This document shows positions 1-8,796 of a DNA stretch of 64,000 nucleotides, one piece after another (within the stretch, counting starts at the first letter, position 1; each line of letters begins with the position of its first letter). The DNA is taken from the NCBI GenBank assembly GCA_027494035.1, contig JAOSJQ010000001.1, positions 1,984,001 to 2,048,000 of the forward strand, given 5' to 3'. The notes under the pieces were generated by a model that had not been told where the DNA came from, searched no databases, and worked only from the letters and a program-made list of their open reading frames with translations. This DNA is from UTCFX2 sp002050125. Lineage in GTDB: Bacteria; Chloroflexota; Anaerolineae; Anaerolineales; UBA4823. The position numbers and the translations under genes were made by a program.

Positions 1-1412
1 CGCAAAGGTCTCGTGGATGCGACGCGCGCATTTTGCGCTCTTGGCGGATATACCACTCCTGCAGCAAATAAGCCAGTCCCGAATCGCTGTAGATCACCCC
101 TTTTAGTTCGGCGACATTTTTGAAGATCTCGCGATATTGTTCGTAGGATGGATCTTTTAATCTCGATCTTGTGCCGCAGTCTGCGCAGGAATGCTTCATC
201 TACTAGGTCTTTAGGCGGCAGGTTTGTGGAAAAGATCACCAGCACATCAAAAGGAACCTCGACTTTTCTGCCGGTGTGCAGGGTCAGATAGTCGATCCGA
301 TTTTCAAGCGGGACAATCCAGCGGTTCAGCAGATCGCGCGGGCGAATCTGCTGTCTTCCAAAATCGTCGATCAGCAGTATTCCGCCGTTGGCTTTGACCT
401 GAAACGGGGCTTCATAGTATTTGTGAACGTCATCAAAAACCAGATCCAAGCCCGCCAGAGTTAACTCTCCTCCAACCATGATGAACGGGCGATGGATATG
501 GACCCAACGCATATCCCGGCGCGGGTTCATTCGCAGCGCGCTGGTCGGAGGTTTCAGCCCTCCCGAACCGAGGTTACCGCCGGAACCGATGGGTCGCAGA
601 CTGCCAGTGACGGGTTTTAGACCACCGGTGACAGGTTTCAACCCACCGGTGACGGGCTTTAACCCGCCAGTAACGGATTTCAATCCACCGGTGGAACCCG
701 TTTTTGTCCCATTCTCGGGGATGATCTTATGATTGACCGAATCGTACAGTTTTACAACCTGTCCGTCGATATACAGCGCGTAGGGTATGTACATGCTTTC
801 ATTGAGCGCCAGGTTGCCGATTGCCCGGGCGATGCTGGTCTTGCCGTTACCGGGAGGACCATAAAGGAACACCGACGTGCCTGAGTTGACTGCCGGACCG
901 ATGCGCTCGTAAGAGCGATCGGTGAGCACCAGATGGGCGAGCACCCGGCGCAGGTCGCCGTCTTTGACGATCGTGCGGTCGCGCCCCTGGGCTCGAATGG
1001 CGCGGATATAAACATCGAGCGGCACAGGCGCGGGTCCCGCATATTGACTGCGCTCAAGCGCTTCGCGCGCTCGCGAAATCCCCAAACCTGTAATCCCGTA
1101 GATATATGCGCCTTCGCCCAAGGCAGCGTTCTGGGCTGTTTTTACCTCGACCAATTTCTCCCTTTTAAGGATTTCGATCAGTTGATCGACGACACCCGGG
1201 AATGGCAGAGCCAGCTCCTCAGCGATCCGAAAGCCGGTTAAATAGCCCTGGTAGTACAGCAGTTTCAACGCCAGGTCTTGCAGCCACAGCCCCGAAAGCC
1301 CAGTATCTTCAATCTTGGTGATCGGCGGAGGAAAAAACAGACTTCGATCGATTTCGCGGGCGCCTAAAAGTCCAGAAGCCCCATTGCAGATTGATCGCTT
1401 AACAAATCGCAC
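1..1412 (-). CDS. AAA+ ATPase, partial, one probable frameshift
   Basis: The gene runs off the left edge; about 470 codons are visible. The ATPase core shows a Walker A motif GPPGNGKTS (near 836-862) and, well downstream, a Walker B-like GGILLIDDFG (near 378). Between them sits an insertion of glycine-rich heptapeptide repeats (see 604-687), followed by the conserved block ending in NLPPKDLVDEAFLRRLRHKIEIK. Reading then breaks at a TTTT run at 155-158: removing one base restores a sensible continuation (DPSYEQYREIFKNVAELKG). An N-terminal region of about 180 residues precedes Walker A, including a possible winged-helix-like stretch. No ATG lies upstream in frame; GTG at 1412 after GGAAG is the likeliest start. 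It is a predicted cytoplasmic ATPase with unknown partner; the exact subfamily is not recognised. Confidence 0.75.
   Translation of the reverse strand, partial: MRFVKRSICNGASGLLGAREIDRSLFFPPPITKIEDTGLSGLWLQDLALKLLYYQGYLTGFRIAEELALPFPGVVDQLIEILKREKLVEVKTAQNAALGEGAYIYGITGLGISRAREALERSQYAGPAPVPLDVYIRAIRAQGRDRTIVKDGDLRRVLAHLVLTDRSYERIGPAVNSGTSVFLYGPPGNGKTSIARAIGNLALNESMYIPYALYIDGQVVKLYDSVNHKIIPENGTKTGSTGGLKSVTGGLKPVTGGLKPVTGGLKPVTGSLRPIGSGGNLGSGGLKPPTSALRMNPRRDMRWVHIHRPFIMVGGELTLAGLDLVFDDVHKYYEAPFQVKANGGILLIDDFGRQQIRPRDLLNRWIVPLENRIDYLTLHTGRKVEVPFDVLVIFSTNLPPKDLVDEAFLRRLRHKIEIKRSILRTISRDLQKCRRTKRGDLQRFGTGLFAAGVVYPPRAQNARVASTRPL
604..687 (-). repeat. Four tandem 21-bp coding repeats
   Basis: Four imperfect copies of a 21-bp unit, in frame, encode a heptapeptide close to KPVTGGL inside the ATPase gene. 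A degenerate fifth and sixth unit extend the tract toward 550. The repeats lie between Walker A and Walker B, so they form a flexible or exposed insertion in the nucleotide-binding domain. Copy number may vary between strains. Confidence 0.85.
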
Positions 1413-1424
1413 CTTCCAGAGGTA

Positions 1425-1452
1425 TTGATCTTCGGCTGATAGAGATTATAAT
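1425..1452 (+). promoter_or_regulatory. Sigma70-type promoter for the GT2 gene
   Basis: A -35 box TTGATC (1425-1430) and a perfect -10 box TATAAT (1447-1452) are separated by 16 bp. They point toward the glycosyltransferase gene, whose candidate starts lie 32 and 50 bp further on. The region also contains the upstream end of the leftward ATPase gene. Confidence 0.6.
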
Positions 1453-1501
1453 CCATTTGCCTCAGGGACTACGGAATCTTAGGATGAAAGATGGCATACT
1501 G

Positions 1502-2185
1502 ATGAAAATTTCGGTGATCATTCCAGCATACAACGAACAAGCGACGATTCGGGAAATTATCAAGCGAGTGCAAAAAACCGGACTGGTTGATGAGATTCTG
1601 GTGGTTGATGACGGTTCAAAAGATAGCACGCGTGAAATTCTCGCCGAGTTGGAAGAACACGGGGAAATTCGAACGGTTCTGCACGAGAAAAATCAGGGGA
1701 AGGGCGCGGCTCTCACCACAGGGTTTAAGCAAGCCAGCGGCGACGTGTTCATCATCCAGGATGCGGATTTGGAATATGACCCGCGCGATTATCCCGAGCT
1801 TTTGCGTCCCATCGAAGAGGGGATCGCCGAGGTGGTCTTTGGGTCGCGATTCCTCGGCGCGGCAAGGCGACCAACGCTGTTCTGGCATATGGTTGCCAAT
1901 AAGCTGCTCACGCTGTTGACCAATATCCTCTACGACAACATCCTGACAGACATGGAAACGGGTTATAAAGTTTTCCGCAGGGATGTGGTCAAAGACCTCA
2001 CGATCCATGCCCGGCGCTTCGATTTCGAGCCGGAGTTTACGGCGAAAGTCCTGAAGCGGAAATATCGCATCTTTGAAGTGCCGATCACTTTTAACCCCCG
2101 CGATTACAGCGAAGGGAAAAAGATAAAAATCCAAGACGCCTTCGTCGCAGTTTGGACGTTATTAAAATACCGGTTTGTTGATTGA
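1502..2185 (+). CDS. Family 2 glycosyltransferase (DPM1-like)
   Basis: This 228-residue protein has the GT-A fold signature of polyprenyl-phosphate or dolichyl-phosphate hexose synthases: N-terminal ISVIIPAYNE, the nucleotide-binding LVVDDGSKDST, the metal-binding QDADLEYDP, then GSRFLG and ETGYKVFRR. It likely transfers a hexose from a nucleotide sugar to a lipid phosphate carrier at the inner face of the membrane. Such enzymes often feed GT-C transferases, one of which is encoded at 11.7 kb. It has no C-terminal membrane helices. An alternative start at ATG 1484, six codons upstream, cannot be excluded; 1502 matches the usual family N-terminus. The donor and acceptor cannot be read from the sequence. 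Confidence 0.85.
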   Translation: MKISVIIPAYNEQATIREIIKRVQKTGLVDEILVVDDGSKDSTREILAELEEHGEIRTVLHEKNQGKGAALTTGFKQASGDVFIIQDADLEYDPRDYPELLRPIEEGIAEVVFGSRFLGAARRPTLFWHMVANKLLTLLTNILYDNILTDMETGYKVFRRDVVKDLTIHARRFDFEPEFTAKVLKRKYRIFEVPITFNPRDYSEGKKIKIQDAFVAVWTLLKYRFVD

Positions 2186-2258
2186 GCGACGCGGGTCTGC
2201 TCCGACAATGAGGCTGAGGCGCGTTAGCCAGGGAGCTGCGCCGCGAACGGGGGTCGAT

Positions 2259-3989
2259 TCACTGGTCGTCCACGCCTGTCGGATGAATGTCTTTGACGTT
2301 CAGTTGTAGTGTTTCATTTCCGTTGTATCGATTTATCTCGAATGAGAACAGCAGATCGATAAACAGCGGCAGATCTGGCTGTAAATGCCCCAAGCGGAAT
2401 GCAATTGCGTCATAAGTGATACGACCGTCCGTAACTGCCAGCTTCAAGTGACTGCTGTCTTTTCCAACCGGGCGGCTGCGCAGCACGCGAACACTGCGGC
2501 TGACAAACAACGCCGGTGGATTATCGCTTCCGGTCGGTTCGAGATTGGCAAGCTCGCCGGTCAAGCGCGGGTCGAGTTCGGAAAGCTCTAACTCCATATC
2601 TGCCTGAAACATCGGGCGGAGGTCGAAGCCTCCCAGTTCTGCGTTGGCTATCTCATTGAGCCGGTCGATCAACTCTGGCAAATCCGAGTTCCTAACCGTA
2701 AACCCTGCGGCTGCCGCGTGACCGCCATGGCGTATCAGAAGGTCAGCGCATTGATCCAGGGCGCGGGTGATGTGAAATTCGGGGATGCTTCGGCATGATC
2801 CGCGGGTGAACTCAGCCCCCTGGTGAGCGACGATCGCAGGGCGGTAATATTTTTCGAGCAGGCGCGCTGCCGCCAGACCGATTACGCCGGGGTTGTAGTC
2901 TTCGTTCACCGCGAAAAGCAGAGGCGCATCAGGCTCCGCGATCAGCGCGGTGGTTTCGGCGTGCGCCTGGATCGCACGCGTGATCTCCTGTCTTTCCTGG
3001 TTCTGTGAATTCAGCAATTGAGCTAATTTCCCGGCTTCAGCAACATCGCGGGTCAGGAGCAAATCCAAGGCTGCCTGGGCTGAATCCAGGCGCCCGGCGG
3101 CGTTCAAACGCGGTCCTAAGGCGAAACCAATGCTCTCGGCGTTGATGGAAGCCGGATTTAGCTGCGCTGCTCCGATCAGGGATAAAACACCCTGGCGGTG
3201 AGGCCGGCGGAGGTATTCCAAGCCGCTTCGCACAAGGTGGCGGTTCTCGCCGATTAGCGGCACCTGATCGGCGACCGTGCCCAGCGCGACCAGATCCAGG
3301 TATTCGTGGGCGGGCGAAAGATGCGGATCGTCTTGATGTTCGGCATAGTCTGGATCGAGCAGGGCGCAGGCTAGTTTGTAAACCAGACCCACTCCAGCTA
3401 AATTCCGATCCGGGTAGGTCTCGCCGGGTTGTTTGGGGTTGACGAGGGCGGTGACCTGTGGGAGTTGCTCGCCTGGATGATGATGATCGGTGATGATCAG
3501 ATCCAGACCGATATTTTTGGCATGTTCCGCTTCCTTCAACGAGCGCACGCCGCAATCAACCGTGATTACCAGGCGAACCCCCTCTGCCTTCAGGGAATTT
3601 AATGCCTCGATATTTAATCCATATCCTTCCTCGAAACGGTTCGGGATGTACCCGCGCGCCTGCCCGCCCAGGCTGCGGACGACGTCTGTCAACAGCGCGG
3701 TGGCGGTTACGCCGTCGGCGTCGTAGTCTCCATATACAACGATTGGCTCGTTGTTTTTGATTGCATGATGGCGAATGCGTCCGGCTGCCTCCGGTACCCC
3801 AAGCATGTTTTGGGGCTGGCTGCCTTCCGGCGTATTTGCAAACAAGTAGCTTATTGCATCATCAAAAGTGGAATAACCCCGGTTGAACAGGAGCTGCCGC
3901 ATAATCGGCGAGAAATCCTGCAAAGAAAGATCGGCAGCGGGCGTGATCGGTGGGGCGATGTTCCAACGCTTGATAATATCGGGGACCAT
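2259..3989 (-). CDS. recJ: Single-stranded-DNA exonuclease RecJ
   Basis: The 576-residue protein belongs to the DHH phosphoesterase family. It carries motif I as YGDYDADGV (D88, D90, D92), the DHH triad within ITDHHHPG (168-170), a DHHA1 domain with RHGGHAAAAGF, and the C-terminal OB-like region. RecJ degrades single-stranded DNA 5' to 3' in recombination and mismatch repair; length is typical for a compact RecJ. It is transcribed divergently from yvcK. A -10 box (TATACT, 3997-4002) ends only 7 nt before the ATG and no ribosome binding site fits between, so the mRNA is probably leaderless. Confidence 0.95.
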   Translation of the reverse strand: MVPDIIKRWNIAPPITPAADLSLQDFSPIMRQLLFNRGYSTFDDAISYLFANTPEGSQPQNMLGVPEAAGRIRHHAIKNNEPIVVYGDYDADGVTATALLTDVVRSLGGQARGYIPNRFEEGYGLNIEALNSLKAEGVRLVITVDCGVRSLKEAEHAKNIGLDLIITDHHHPGEQLPQVTALVNPKQPGETYPDRNLAGVGLVYKLACALLDPDYAEHQDDPHLSPAHEYLDLVALGTVADQVPLIGENRHLVRSGLEYLRRPHRQGVLSLIGAAQLNPASINAESIGFALGPRLNAAGRLDSAQAALDLLLTRDVAEAGKLAQLLNSQNQERQEITRAIQAHAETTALIAEPDAPLLFAVNEDYNPGVIGLAAARLLEKYYRPAIVAHQGAEFTRGSCRSIPEFHITRALDQCADLLIRHGGHAAAAGFTVRNSDLPELIDRLNEIANAELGGFDLRPMFQADMELELSELDPRLTGELANLEPTGSDNPPALFVSRSVRVLRSRPVGKDSSHLKLAVTDGRITYDAIAFRLGHLQPDLPLFIDLLFSFEINRYNGNETLQLNVKDIHPTGVDDQ

Positions 3990-3996
3990 TTAAAAA

Positions 3997-4002
3997 AGTA
4001 TA
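3997..4002 (-). promoter_or_regulatory. -10 box of recJ, leaderless arrangement
   Basis: On the minus strand the hexamer TATACT is followed by seven bases and then the recJ ATG. Transcription would start at or within one or two bases of the start codon. No convincing -35 hexamer is seen at 16-18 bp. Confidence 0.5.
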
Positions 4003-4055
4003 GCACAGAAACCGGGGCTCAAGCGTTTGGGCTGATCGGCATGGCGCGATTCAAG

Positions 4056-4084
4056 TTGACGCGCATTTGAAAACCTGCTATCAT
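4056..4084 (+). promoter_or_regulatory. Sigma70-type promoter for yvcK
   Basis: TTGACG (4056-4061), a 17-bp spacer and TATCAT (4079-4084) form a near-consensus promoter. The yvcK ATG lies at 4123, leaving a leader of about 30 nt. Confidence 0.7.
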
Positions 4085-4122
4085 CATCTACTGGCATGAC
4101 GAAGGGTAAAGCTTCCTAAGTA

Positions 4123-5433
4123 ATGAAAAGTCTCCTTGAAAAACTGGCTGAGTTTACGACATGGTTGATCCCCGGTATGGGGGTTAAGCGGTGGCTGTTA
4201 ATCATCCTGTTAGGCACGACCTTGTTAGGGGTCGGGTTGGGGATCATGCTGTTGGAGATCTATCGAACCGCGCCGGATACCTGGTGGCTGCCGGCGTTGT
4301 CCACCGCCTCGCTGCGTTTCTTGCCCCGGCCTCTGCGTGTGATTATTTTTGGGGGACTGGGGATCGGGTTGGTCCTTTTTGGGATTCTCGAATTGAACCG
4401 GGCGATCATCAAGCCCTTTTTGCGCCCGGGCGACCGGGTCGCGACCGCTGTGCGCAGCCATCGCCAGCGCGGACGGGGGCCGCGCGTGGTCGCGATCGGC
4501 GGCGGGCACGGTCTGGCGGCGCTGTTGCGCGGCATAAAACCTTATACCAACAACATCACCGCCATAGTGACGATGGCGGACGATGGCGGTTCTTCGGGGC
4601 GTCTGAGACAAGAACTGGGGATCCTGCCGCCCGGCGATATTCGTAACTGCCTGGCGGCGTTATCAAGCGATGAAGCCTTATTGGCGCAGCTCTTTCAATA
4701 TCGTTTTGGCAATGGAAACGCCGGTCTGGATGGTCATTCCTTTGGAAACCTGTTCATCTCCGCCCTGGCGGATATCACGGGCAGTTTTGAGTCGGCTGTG
4801 GCTGAATCTGGCAAGGTCCTGGCTACCCAGGGGCAAGTGCTGCCCTCCACGCTGCACGATGTGCGTTTACAGGCGGATGTCAGGCTGCCTCATACGGACA
4901 GCCAGGTTCGGATTTATGGGGAGAGCCAAATTCCCATGTCGAACGGAAAAGTCCGTCATGTTTGGATCGAGCCAGAGAACCCGCCCGCATTCCCTCAAGC
5001 GATCCAGGCGATCCTGGCGGCAGAGTTGATCGTTGTTGGACCAGGCAGCCTTTACACCAGTATATTGCCCAATTTGCTGGTGCCCGACCTGATGCATGCG
5101 CTGCGCGCCAGCCGGGCTCTAAAGCTCTTTATATGTAATGTAGCAACTGAAAAGGGCGAGACTACGGGTTACAACAGCGGCGACCACATCCGGGTGATCG
5201 AAGAACATATCTCAGACAGGCTGTTCGATGTCGTGATTGCTAATCGCCGCTATGAGGGGAAAATCCCCGCGACGATCGACTGGGTCCGGATCGAACCTGG
5301 GATGGAAGAGGAATACTCGGTTTACGCGGCAGATCTTGTAGATAACCTATACCCATGGCGGCACGACTCTACCAAACTGGGGCAGGCGATTATGGATATC
5401 TTCCAGGAGCGAACTGGTCCTCTGGTAGAATAA
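4123..5433 (+). CDS. yvcK: YvcK/CofD-like gluconeogenesis factor
   Basis: The 436-residue protein has two predicted membrane helices (about 23-45 and 72-92) in front of a CofD/YvcK Rossmann-like domain. That domain starts with VVAIGGGHGLAALLRG (about 122) and contains MADDGGSSGRLR and PPGDIRNCLAAL. In Bacillus, YvcK binds UDP-GlcNAc and is needed for growth on gluconeogenic carbon sources and for cell shape. The membrane-anchored version seen here is longer than the soluble Bacillus protein. The next genes are gap, pgk and tpiA, which fits a link to central carbon flux. The function as a UDP-sugar sensor is family knowledge; residues alone do not prove it. Confidence 0.88.
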   Translation: MKSLLEKLAEFTTWLIPGMGVKRWLLIILLGTTLLGVGLGIMLLEIYRTAPDTWWLPALSTASLRFLPRPLRVIIFGGLGIGLVLFGILELNRAIIKPFLRPGDRVATAVRSHRQRGRGPRVVAIGGGHGLAALLRGIKPYTNNITAIVTMADDGGSSGRLRQELGILPPGDIRNCLAALSSDEALLAQLFQYRFGNGNAGLDGHSFGNLFISALADITGSFESAVAESGKVLATQGQVLPSTLHDVRLQADVRLPHTDSQVRIYGESQIPMSNGKVRHVWIEPENPPAFPQAIQAILAAELIVVGPGSLYTSILPNLLVPDLMHALRASRALKLFICNVATEKGETTGYNSGDHIRVIEEHISDRLFDVVIANRRYEGKIPATIDWVRIEPGMEEEYSVYAADLVDNLYPWRHDSTKLGQAIMDIFQERTGPLVE

Positions 5434-5440
5434 TGACCGG

Positions 5441-5487
5441 AATTCACCGGGTAATTCATCGGGTAAAACAAACTGGCAGGCTGCCAG
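5441..5487 (+). promoter_or_regulatory. Tandem 12-bp repeat plus hairpin before gap
   Basis: Two adjacent copies of a 12-mer (AATTCACCGGGT and AATTCATCGGGT, 5441-5464) are followed by a perfect 7-bp palindrome CTGGCAG-G-CTGCCAG (5473-5487). There is no T tract on the plus strand, so it is a poor terminator for yvcK. A regulatory site for gap or an mRNA structure is possible. No recognised operator (for example CggR type) was identified. Confidence 0.35.
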
Positions 5488-5533
5488 AACAAAAAAACAA
5501 ATGTAATCCTAAACTAACTTGATGGAGGCAAGA

Positions 5534-6591
5534 ATGACAGTAAAAGTAGGTATCAACGGTTTCGGTCGAATTGGCCGGCAGGTTTTGAAAGCGGTGCGAG
5601 ATTATCACCCCGACGAGTTGGAAGTCGTGGCGTTTAACGACATCGGCGACCTGAAAACGATGGCGCATTTACTAAAGTACGATTCGAACTATGGCAAATT
5701 CGATGGCACGGTTGAGGTCGACGATGGCGAACTCCTGGTCGATGGCAAACCGATAAAGGTTTTCAAGGAGACCGACCCGGCGAACATCCCCTGGGGCAGC
5801 CTGGGGGTTGAGATCGTTGTCGAAAGCACGGGCATTTTCACTATAAAGAGCGACGGGGTGAACAAAAAAAGGGAAGACGGTAAAAGGAGCCGAGAACCAC
5901 ATCACCAAGGGCGGCGCAAAGAAAGTTATCATCTCCGCCCCAGCCGAGGGCGAGGACCTGACGGTGGTTCTGGGCGTCAACGACCAGATGTACGATCCCC
6001 AAAAACACAACGTCGTCTCCAATGCTTCCTGCACGACCAACGGTCTGGCGCCCGCGGTGAAGGTCGTTAATGATAAATACAAGGTCGTGCGCGGGTTTAT
6101 GACCACGATTCATGCCTACACAAACGACCAGAAAATTTTGGACCTGCCGCACAGCGACCTGCGCCGGGCGCGCGCGGCAGCTATGAACATCATCCCCACA
6201 ACCACGGGGGCGGCAAAAGCGATTAGGCTGGTGATCCCCGAACTGTCTGGCAAGTTGGATGGATATGCCCTGCGCGTTCCCACTTCGACGGTGTCCGTGA
6301 TCGACCTGACGGTGGAGCTCGAAAACGCGGTTACAACCGAGCAGCTGCGCCAGGACTATCGGGATGTGGCAGCCGGTTCGCTCAAGGGCATCCTGGGCGC
6401 GGAAGACGAAGCCCCTGGTGAGCATCGATTATAAGGGCGACCCGCGCAGCTCAATTGTTGATCTGCCATTCACAACCGTGTTGGGCAAAGAGGCTGGAAA
6501 CTTTGCTAAGATCGTCGCCTGGTACGACAACGAATGGGGCTACTCCGTTCGAACGGCTGACCTGGCTGCCTTGATGGCGAAATACCTCTAG
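5534..6591 (+). CDS. gap: Glyceraldehyde-3-phosphate dehydrogenase, two frameshifts
   Basis: This is type I GAPDH, which oxidises and phosphorylates glyceraldehyde-3-phosphate with NAD(P). The N-terminal GINGFGRIGRQ Rossmann motif, the catalytic cysteine in SNASCTTNGLAP, the catalytic histidine in TTIHAYTNDQ and the C-terminal WYDNEWGYS are all present, but in three reading frames. An A7 run at 5864-5870 needs one base fewer, and the stretch at 6411-6415 (GCCCC) needs one base fewer. The repaired gene has 351 codons. The start at 5534 has GGAGG five bases upstream. gap is followed by pgk and tpiA. A broken gap next to intact pgk and tpiA is implausible, so sequence error is the likeliest cause. 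Confidence 0.9.
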
Positions 6592-6650
6592 TATTTTTCC
6601 AGAACAGGTCAATTGCAACTTCTCGAATTGATCTGGTCGCGGAGGAAGCC

Positions 6651-7826
6651 ATGTTTGATAAGAAGCTTGTCTCGGATATCGATGTGAATGGCAAGAAAGC
6701 GCTGGTGCGCGTGGATTTCAACGTTCCGATTAAAGACGGGCATGTTGAAGATGATACCCGCATCCGAGCCGCTTTGCCGACCATTAAATACCTGTTGGAT
6801 CATGGGGCGGCGGTGATCCTTTGCTCGCATTTGGGGCGCCCAAAAGAGGGGCCGGACCCAAAATATTCCATGCGTCCGACCGCGGATCATCTTTCGAAAT
6901 TACTGGGCATTCCGGTGGGGTTTTCCACGGAGGCGGTAGGACCGGTGGCAGAAGCTGCGGCGCAAAGTCTGAAACCAGGCGAGGTTTTGGTCTTGGAAAA
7001 CACCCGTTTTTATAAAGGCGAGACCAAGAACGACCCGGAAATGGCGAAACAGCTTGCCTCGCTGGCAGATATTTATGTGAACGACGCGTTCGGGTCTGCA
7101 CACCGGGCGCACGCTTCCACGGAGGGGATGGCTCACTATTTGCCGGCTGTCGCTGGATTCCTGATGGAGGAGGAGATTAAATACTTGGGTCAGGCGATCG
7201 CAGACCCGAAGCGACCGTTTGTGGCGATCCTGGGAGGCGCGAAGATCAGCGATAAGATCGGCGTGATTCGCAATCTGCTCAAGCTGGCGGATCTGGTGTT
7301 GATCGGCGGCGGAATGGCAAACACCTTCTTCAAGGCGCAGGGCTATCCGACTGGCGATTCTCTAGTCGATGAAGAAGCCCTCGACACCGCGCGTGAACTG
7401 CTGCGAGAAGGGAGCGTCAGGTTGCGCCTGCCGGTGGACGTGGTCATCGCCGACCGGTTCGAGAACGATGCCGCAAGCAAAGTGATGGAAACCGGCCCGG
7501 TGCCGGATGGCTGGCGCATCCTGGACATCGGTCCAGAGGCGGTATCGGCTTATGCCAAAGCGATCCACGGCGCGGGGACGGTGGTCTGGAACGGACCGAT
7601 GGGCGTGTTCGAGCTGCCAAACTTTGCTAAAGGCACCTTTGGTGTGGCGAAAGCTGTAGCTGAGAGCAACGCCATATCGATCGTCGGCGGCGGTGATTCG
7701 GTTGCCGCGCTCAACCAATCGGGCTTGAGCGCTAAGATCACACACATCTCTACCGGCGGTGGAGCGTCCCTGGAAATGCTGGAAGGGTTGACGCTGCCCG
7801 GCGTCGCAGCGCTTTTGGACAAGTAA
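6651..7826 (+). CDS. pgk: Phosphoglycerate kinase
   Basis: The 391-residue protein is a full-length phosphoglycerate kinase, which makes ATP from 1,3-bisphosphoglycerate. It shows the substrate-binding VRVDFNVPI near residue 20, CSHLGRPKE, ENTRFYKGE, the hinge-region LGGAKISDK, the nucleotide-binding NGPMGVFE and the C-terminal GGGDSVAAL and STGGGASLE. The ATG is preceded by GGAGG at a good distance. A weak inverted repeat (6607-6614 with 6626-6633) lies in the short gap to the preceding gap gene. It belongs to a gap-pgk-tpiA run on one strand. Confidence 0.97.
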   Translation: MFDKKLVSDIDVNGKKALVRVDFNVPIKDGHVEDDTRIRAALPTIKYLLDHGAAVILCSHLGRPKEGPDPKYSMRPTADHLSKLLGIPVGFSTEAVGPVAEAAAQSLKPGEVLVLENTRFYKGETKNDPEMAKQLASLADIYVNDAFGSAHRAHASTEGMAHYLPAVAGFLMEEEIKYLGQAIADPKRPFVAILGGAKISDKIGVIRNLLKLADLVLIGGGMANTFFKAQGYPTGDSLVDEEALDTARELLREGSVRLRLPVDVVIADRFENDAASKVMETGPVPDGWRILDIGPEAVSAYAKAIHGAGTVVWNGPMGVFELPNFAKGTFGVAKAVAESNAISIVGGGDSVAALNQSGLSAKITHISTGGGASLEMLEGLTLPGVAALLDK

Positions 7827-7839
7827 TATCCGCTCAGAG

Positions 7840-7872
7840 AGGGATAAAGGCGGTTCGTCTTTATCCCTTTTG
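7840..7872 (+). terminator. Hairpin terminator after pgk
   Basis: A perfect 10-bp stem AGGGATAAAG / CTTTATCCCT with a 9-nt loop begins 14 bases after the pgk stop and runs into TTTT. The T run is short, so termination may be partial, which would allow some read-through to tpiA. Confidence 0.6.
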
Positions 7873-7880
7873 CATTAATC

Positions 7881-7983
7881 CGGCTGCAATTTACCCGTGG
7901 CGCTTGCCTATGCTTCGATCTGTCACACTAACGTTGTGATTTAGCATGTATTTCGAGCCGGTTGAAATTGCAGCCGCTTTTTT
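7881..7983 (+). promoter_or_regulatory. Large inverted repeat ending in T6 upstream of tpiA
   Basis: Twelve-base arms CGGCTGCAATTT (7881-7892) and AAATTGCAGCCG (7965-7976) are perfectly complementary and enclose about 72 nt. Inside is a smaller inverted repeat TCACA...TGTGA (about 7923-7939). The right arm is followed by C and six Ts (7978-7983), and the tpiA ATG comes 25 nt later. The layout resembles a second terminator or an attenuator controlling tpiA relative to pgk. No known riboswitch class was recognised. Confidence 0.45.
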
Positions 7984-8007
7984 ACAAAAAAAGAAACGAG
8001 GCAAAGA

Positions 8008-8778
8008 ATGCGTAAACCGTTCGTCGCAGGAAATTGGAAGATGTACAAAACTATGGCTGAAGCCCGCCAGCTCGTTTCGGAGTTGGTGCCCGGCTTGCAG
8101 GGGATCGCCGGTGTCGAAAAAGTCCTGTGCCCGCCGTTTACCGATTTGCTGGCGGTCGCAGCGCTTCTGGAGGGTACCGACATCGGTTTGGGGGCTCAGA
8201 ATATGTATTGGGAAACCGCCGGCGCTTTTACCGGTGAGGTCTCCCCGGCGATGGTGGCAGAAATGTGCCAGTATGTGATCATTGGTCATTCGGAGCGCCG
8301 GACCTTTTTTGGAGAAACGGACGAAACGATCAACCGTAAGGTTCATGCTGCGCTGGCGCATGGGTTGATTCCGATTGTGTGCGTTGGCGAGACGCTCGAC
8401 CAGTACGAAGCTGGTCAAACCGCCGAAGTGGTGTCCCGCCAGGTCACGCTGGGGCTGGCGAGTCTCGAAGGTCTGGGCGACCCGCTGCGGGCTGCGGGTC
8501 TCGTTGTGGCTTATGAGCCGGTGTGGGCGATTGGAACCGGCAAACCTTCTACTCCGGAGGGCGCCTCGAAAGTGATCCGCGAAGTGATCCGACCGGCGTT
8601 AGCGCGCCTGTTTAGCCCCGAATCCGCCGAATTGATCCGCGTGCTCTATGGCGGTTCGGTCAACGGCAGCAACGCGGCTGAATACTTCAGCGATCCCGAG
8701 ATCGACGGCGGTCTGGTGGGCGGCGCCAGCCTGAAGGTCGTGGATTTCACGCAGATCGTACAGGCTGCGGCGCGCTGA
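8008..8778 (+). CDS. tpiA: Triosephosphate isomerase
   Basis: The 256-residue protein is a complete TIM-barrel isomerase interconverting dihydroxyacetone phosphate and glyceraldehyde-3-phosphate. Catalytic residues are present: K11 in NWKMYKT, H94 in IIGHSERR and E170 in VAYEPVWAIGTG; the phosphate-binding loop LYGGSVNG follows. A purine-rich GAGGCAAAG precedes the ATG. It is separated from pgk by two possible terminator structures, and the next gene starts 18 bases after its stop. Confidence 0.97.
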   Translation: MRKPFVAGNWKMYKTMAEARQLVSELVPGLQGIAGVEKVLCPPFTDLLAVAALLEGTDIGLGAQNMYWETAGAFTGEVSPAMVAEMCQYVIIGHSERRTFFGETDETINRKVHAALAHGLIPIVCVGETLDQYEAGQTAEVVSRQVTLGLASLEGLGDPLRAAGLVVAYEPVWAIGTGKPSTPEGASKVIREVIRPALARLFSPESAELIRVLYGGSVNGSNAAEYFSDPEIDGGLVGGASLKVVDFTQIVQAAAR

Positions 8779-8796
8779 GCGAAACCGCATTTTGGC

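Noticed and set aside
604..687. Short regular repeats that might be read as a CRISPR array
   Set aside because: The 21-bp units are directly adjacent, without spacers, and encode an in-frame heptapeptide.
1616..2134. Long open frame on the minus strand opposite the glycosyltransferase
   Set aside because: It has no family motif and only mirrors the codon pattern of the well-supported gene on the other strand; similar shadows across the window were dropped for the same reason.
5534..6591. gap as a pseudogene
   Set aside because: All catalytic residues are kept and both breaks are one-base changes at homopolymers, a pattern repeated in many unrelated genes of the window.
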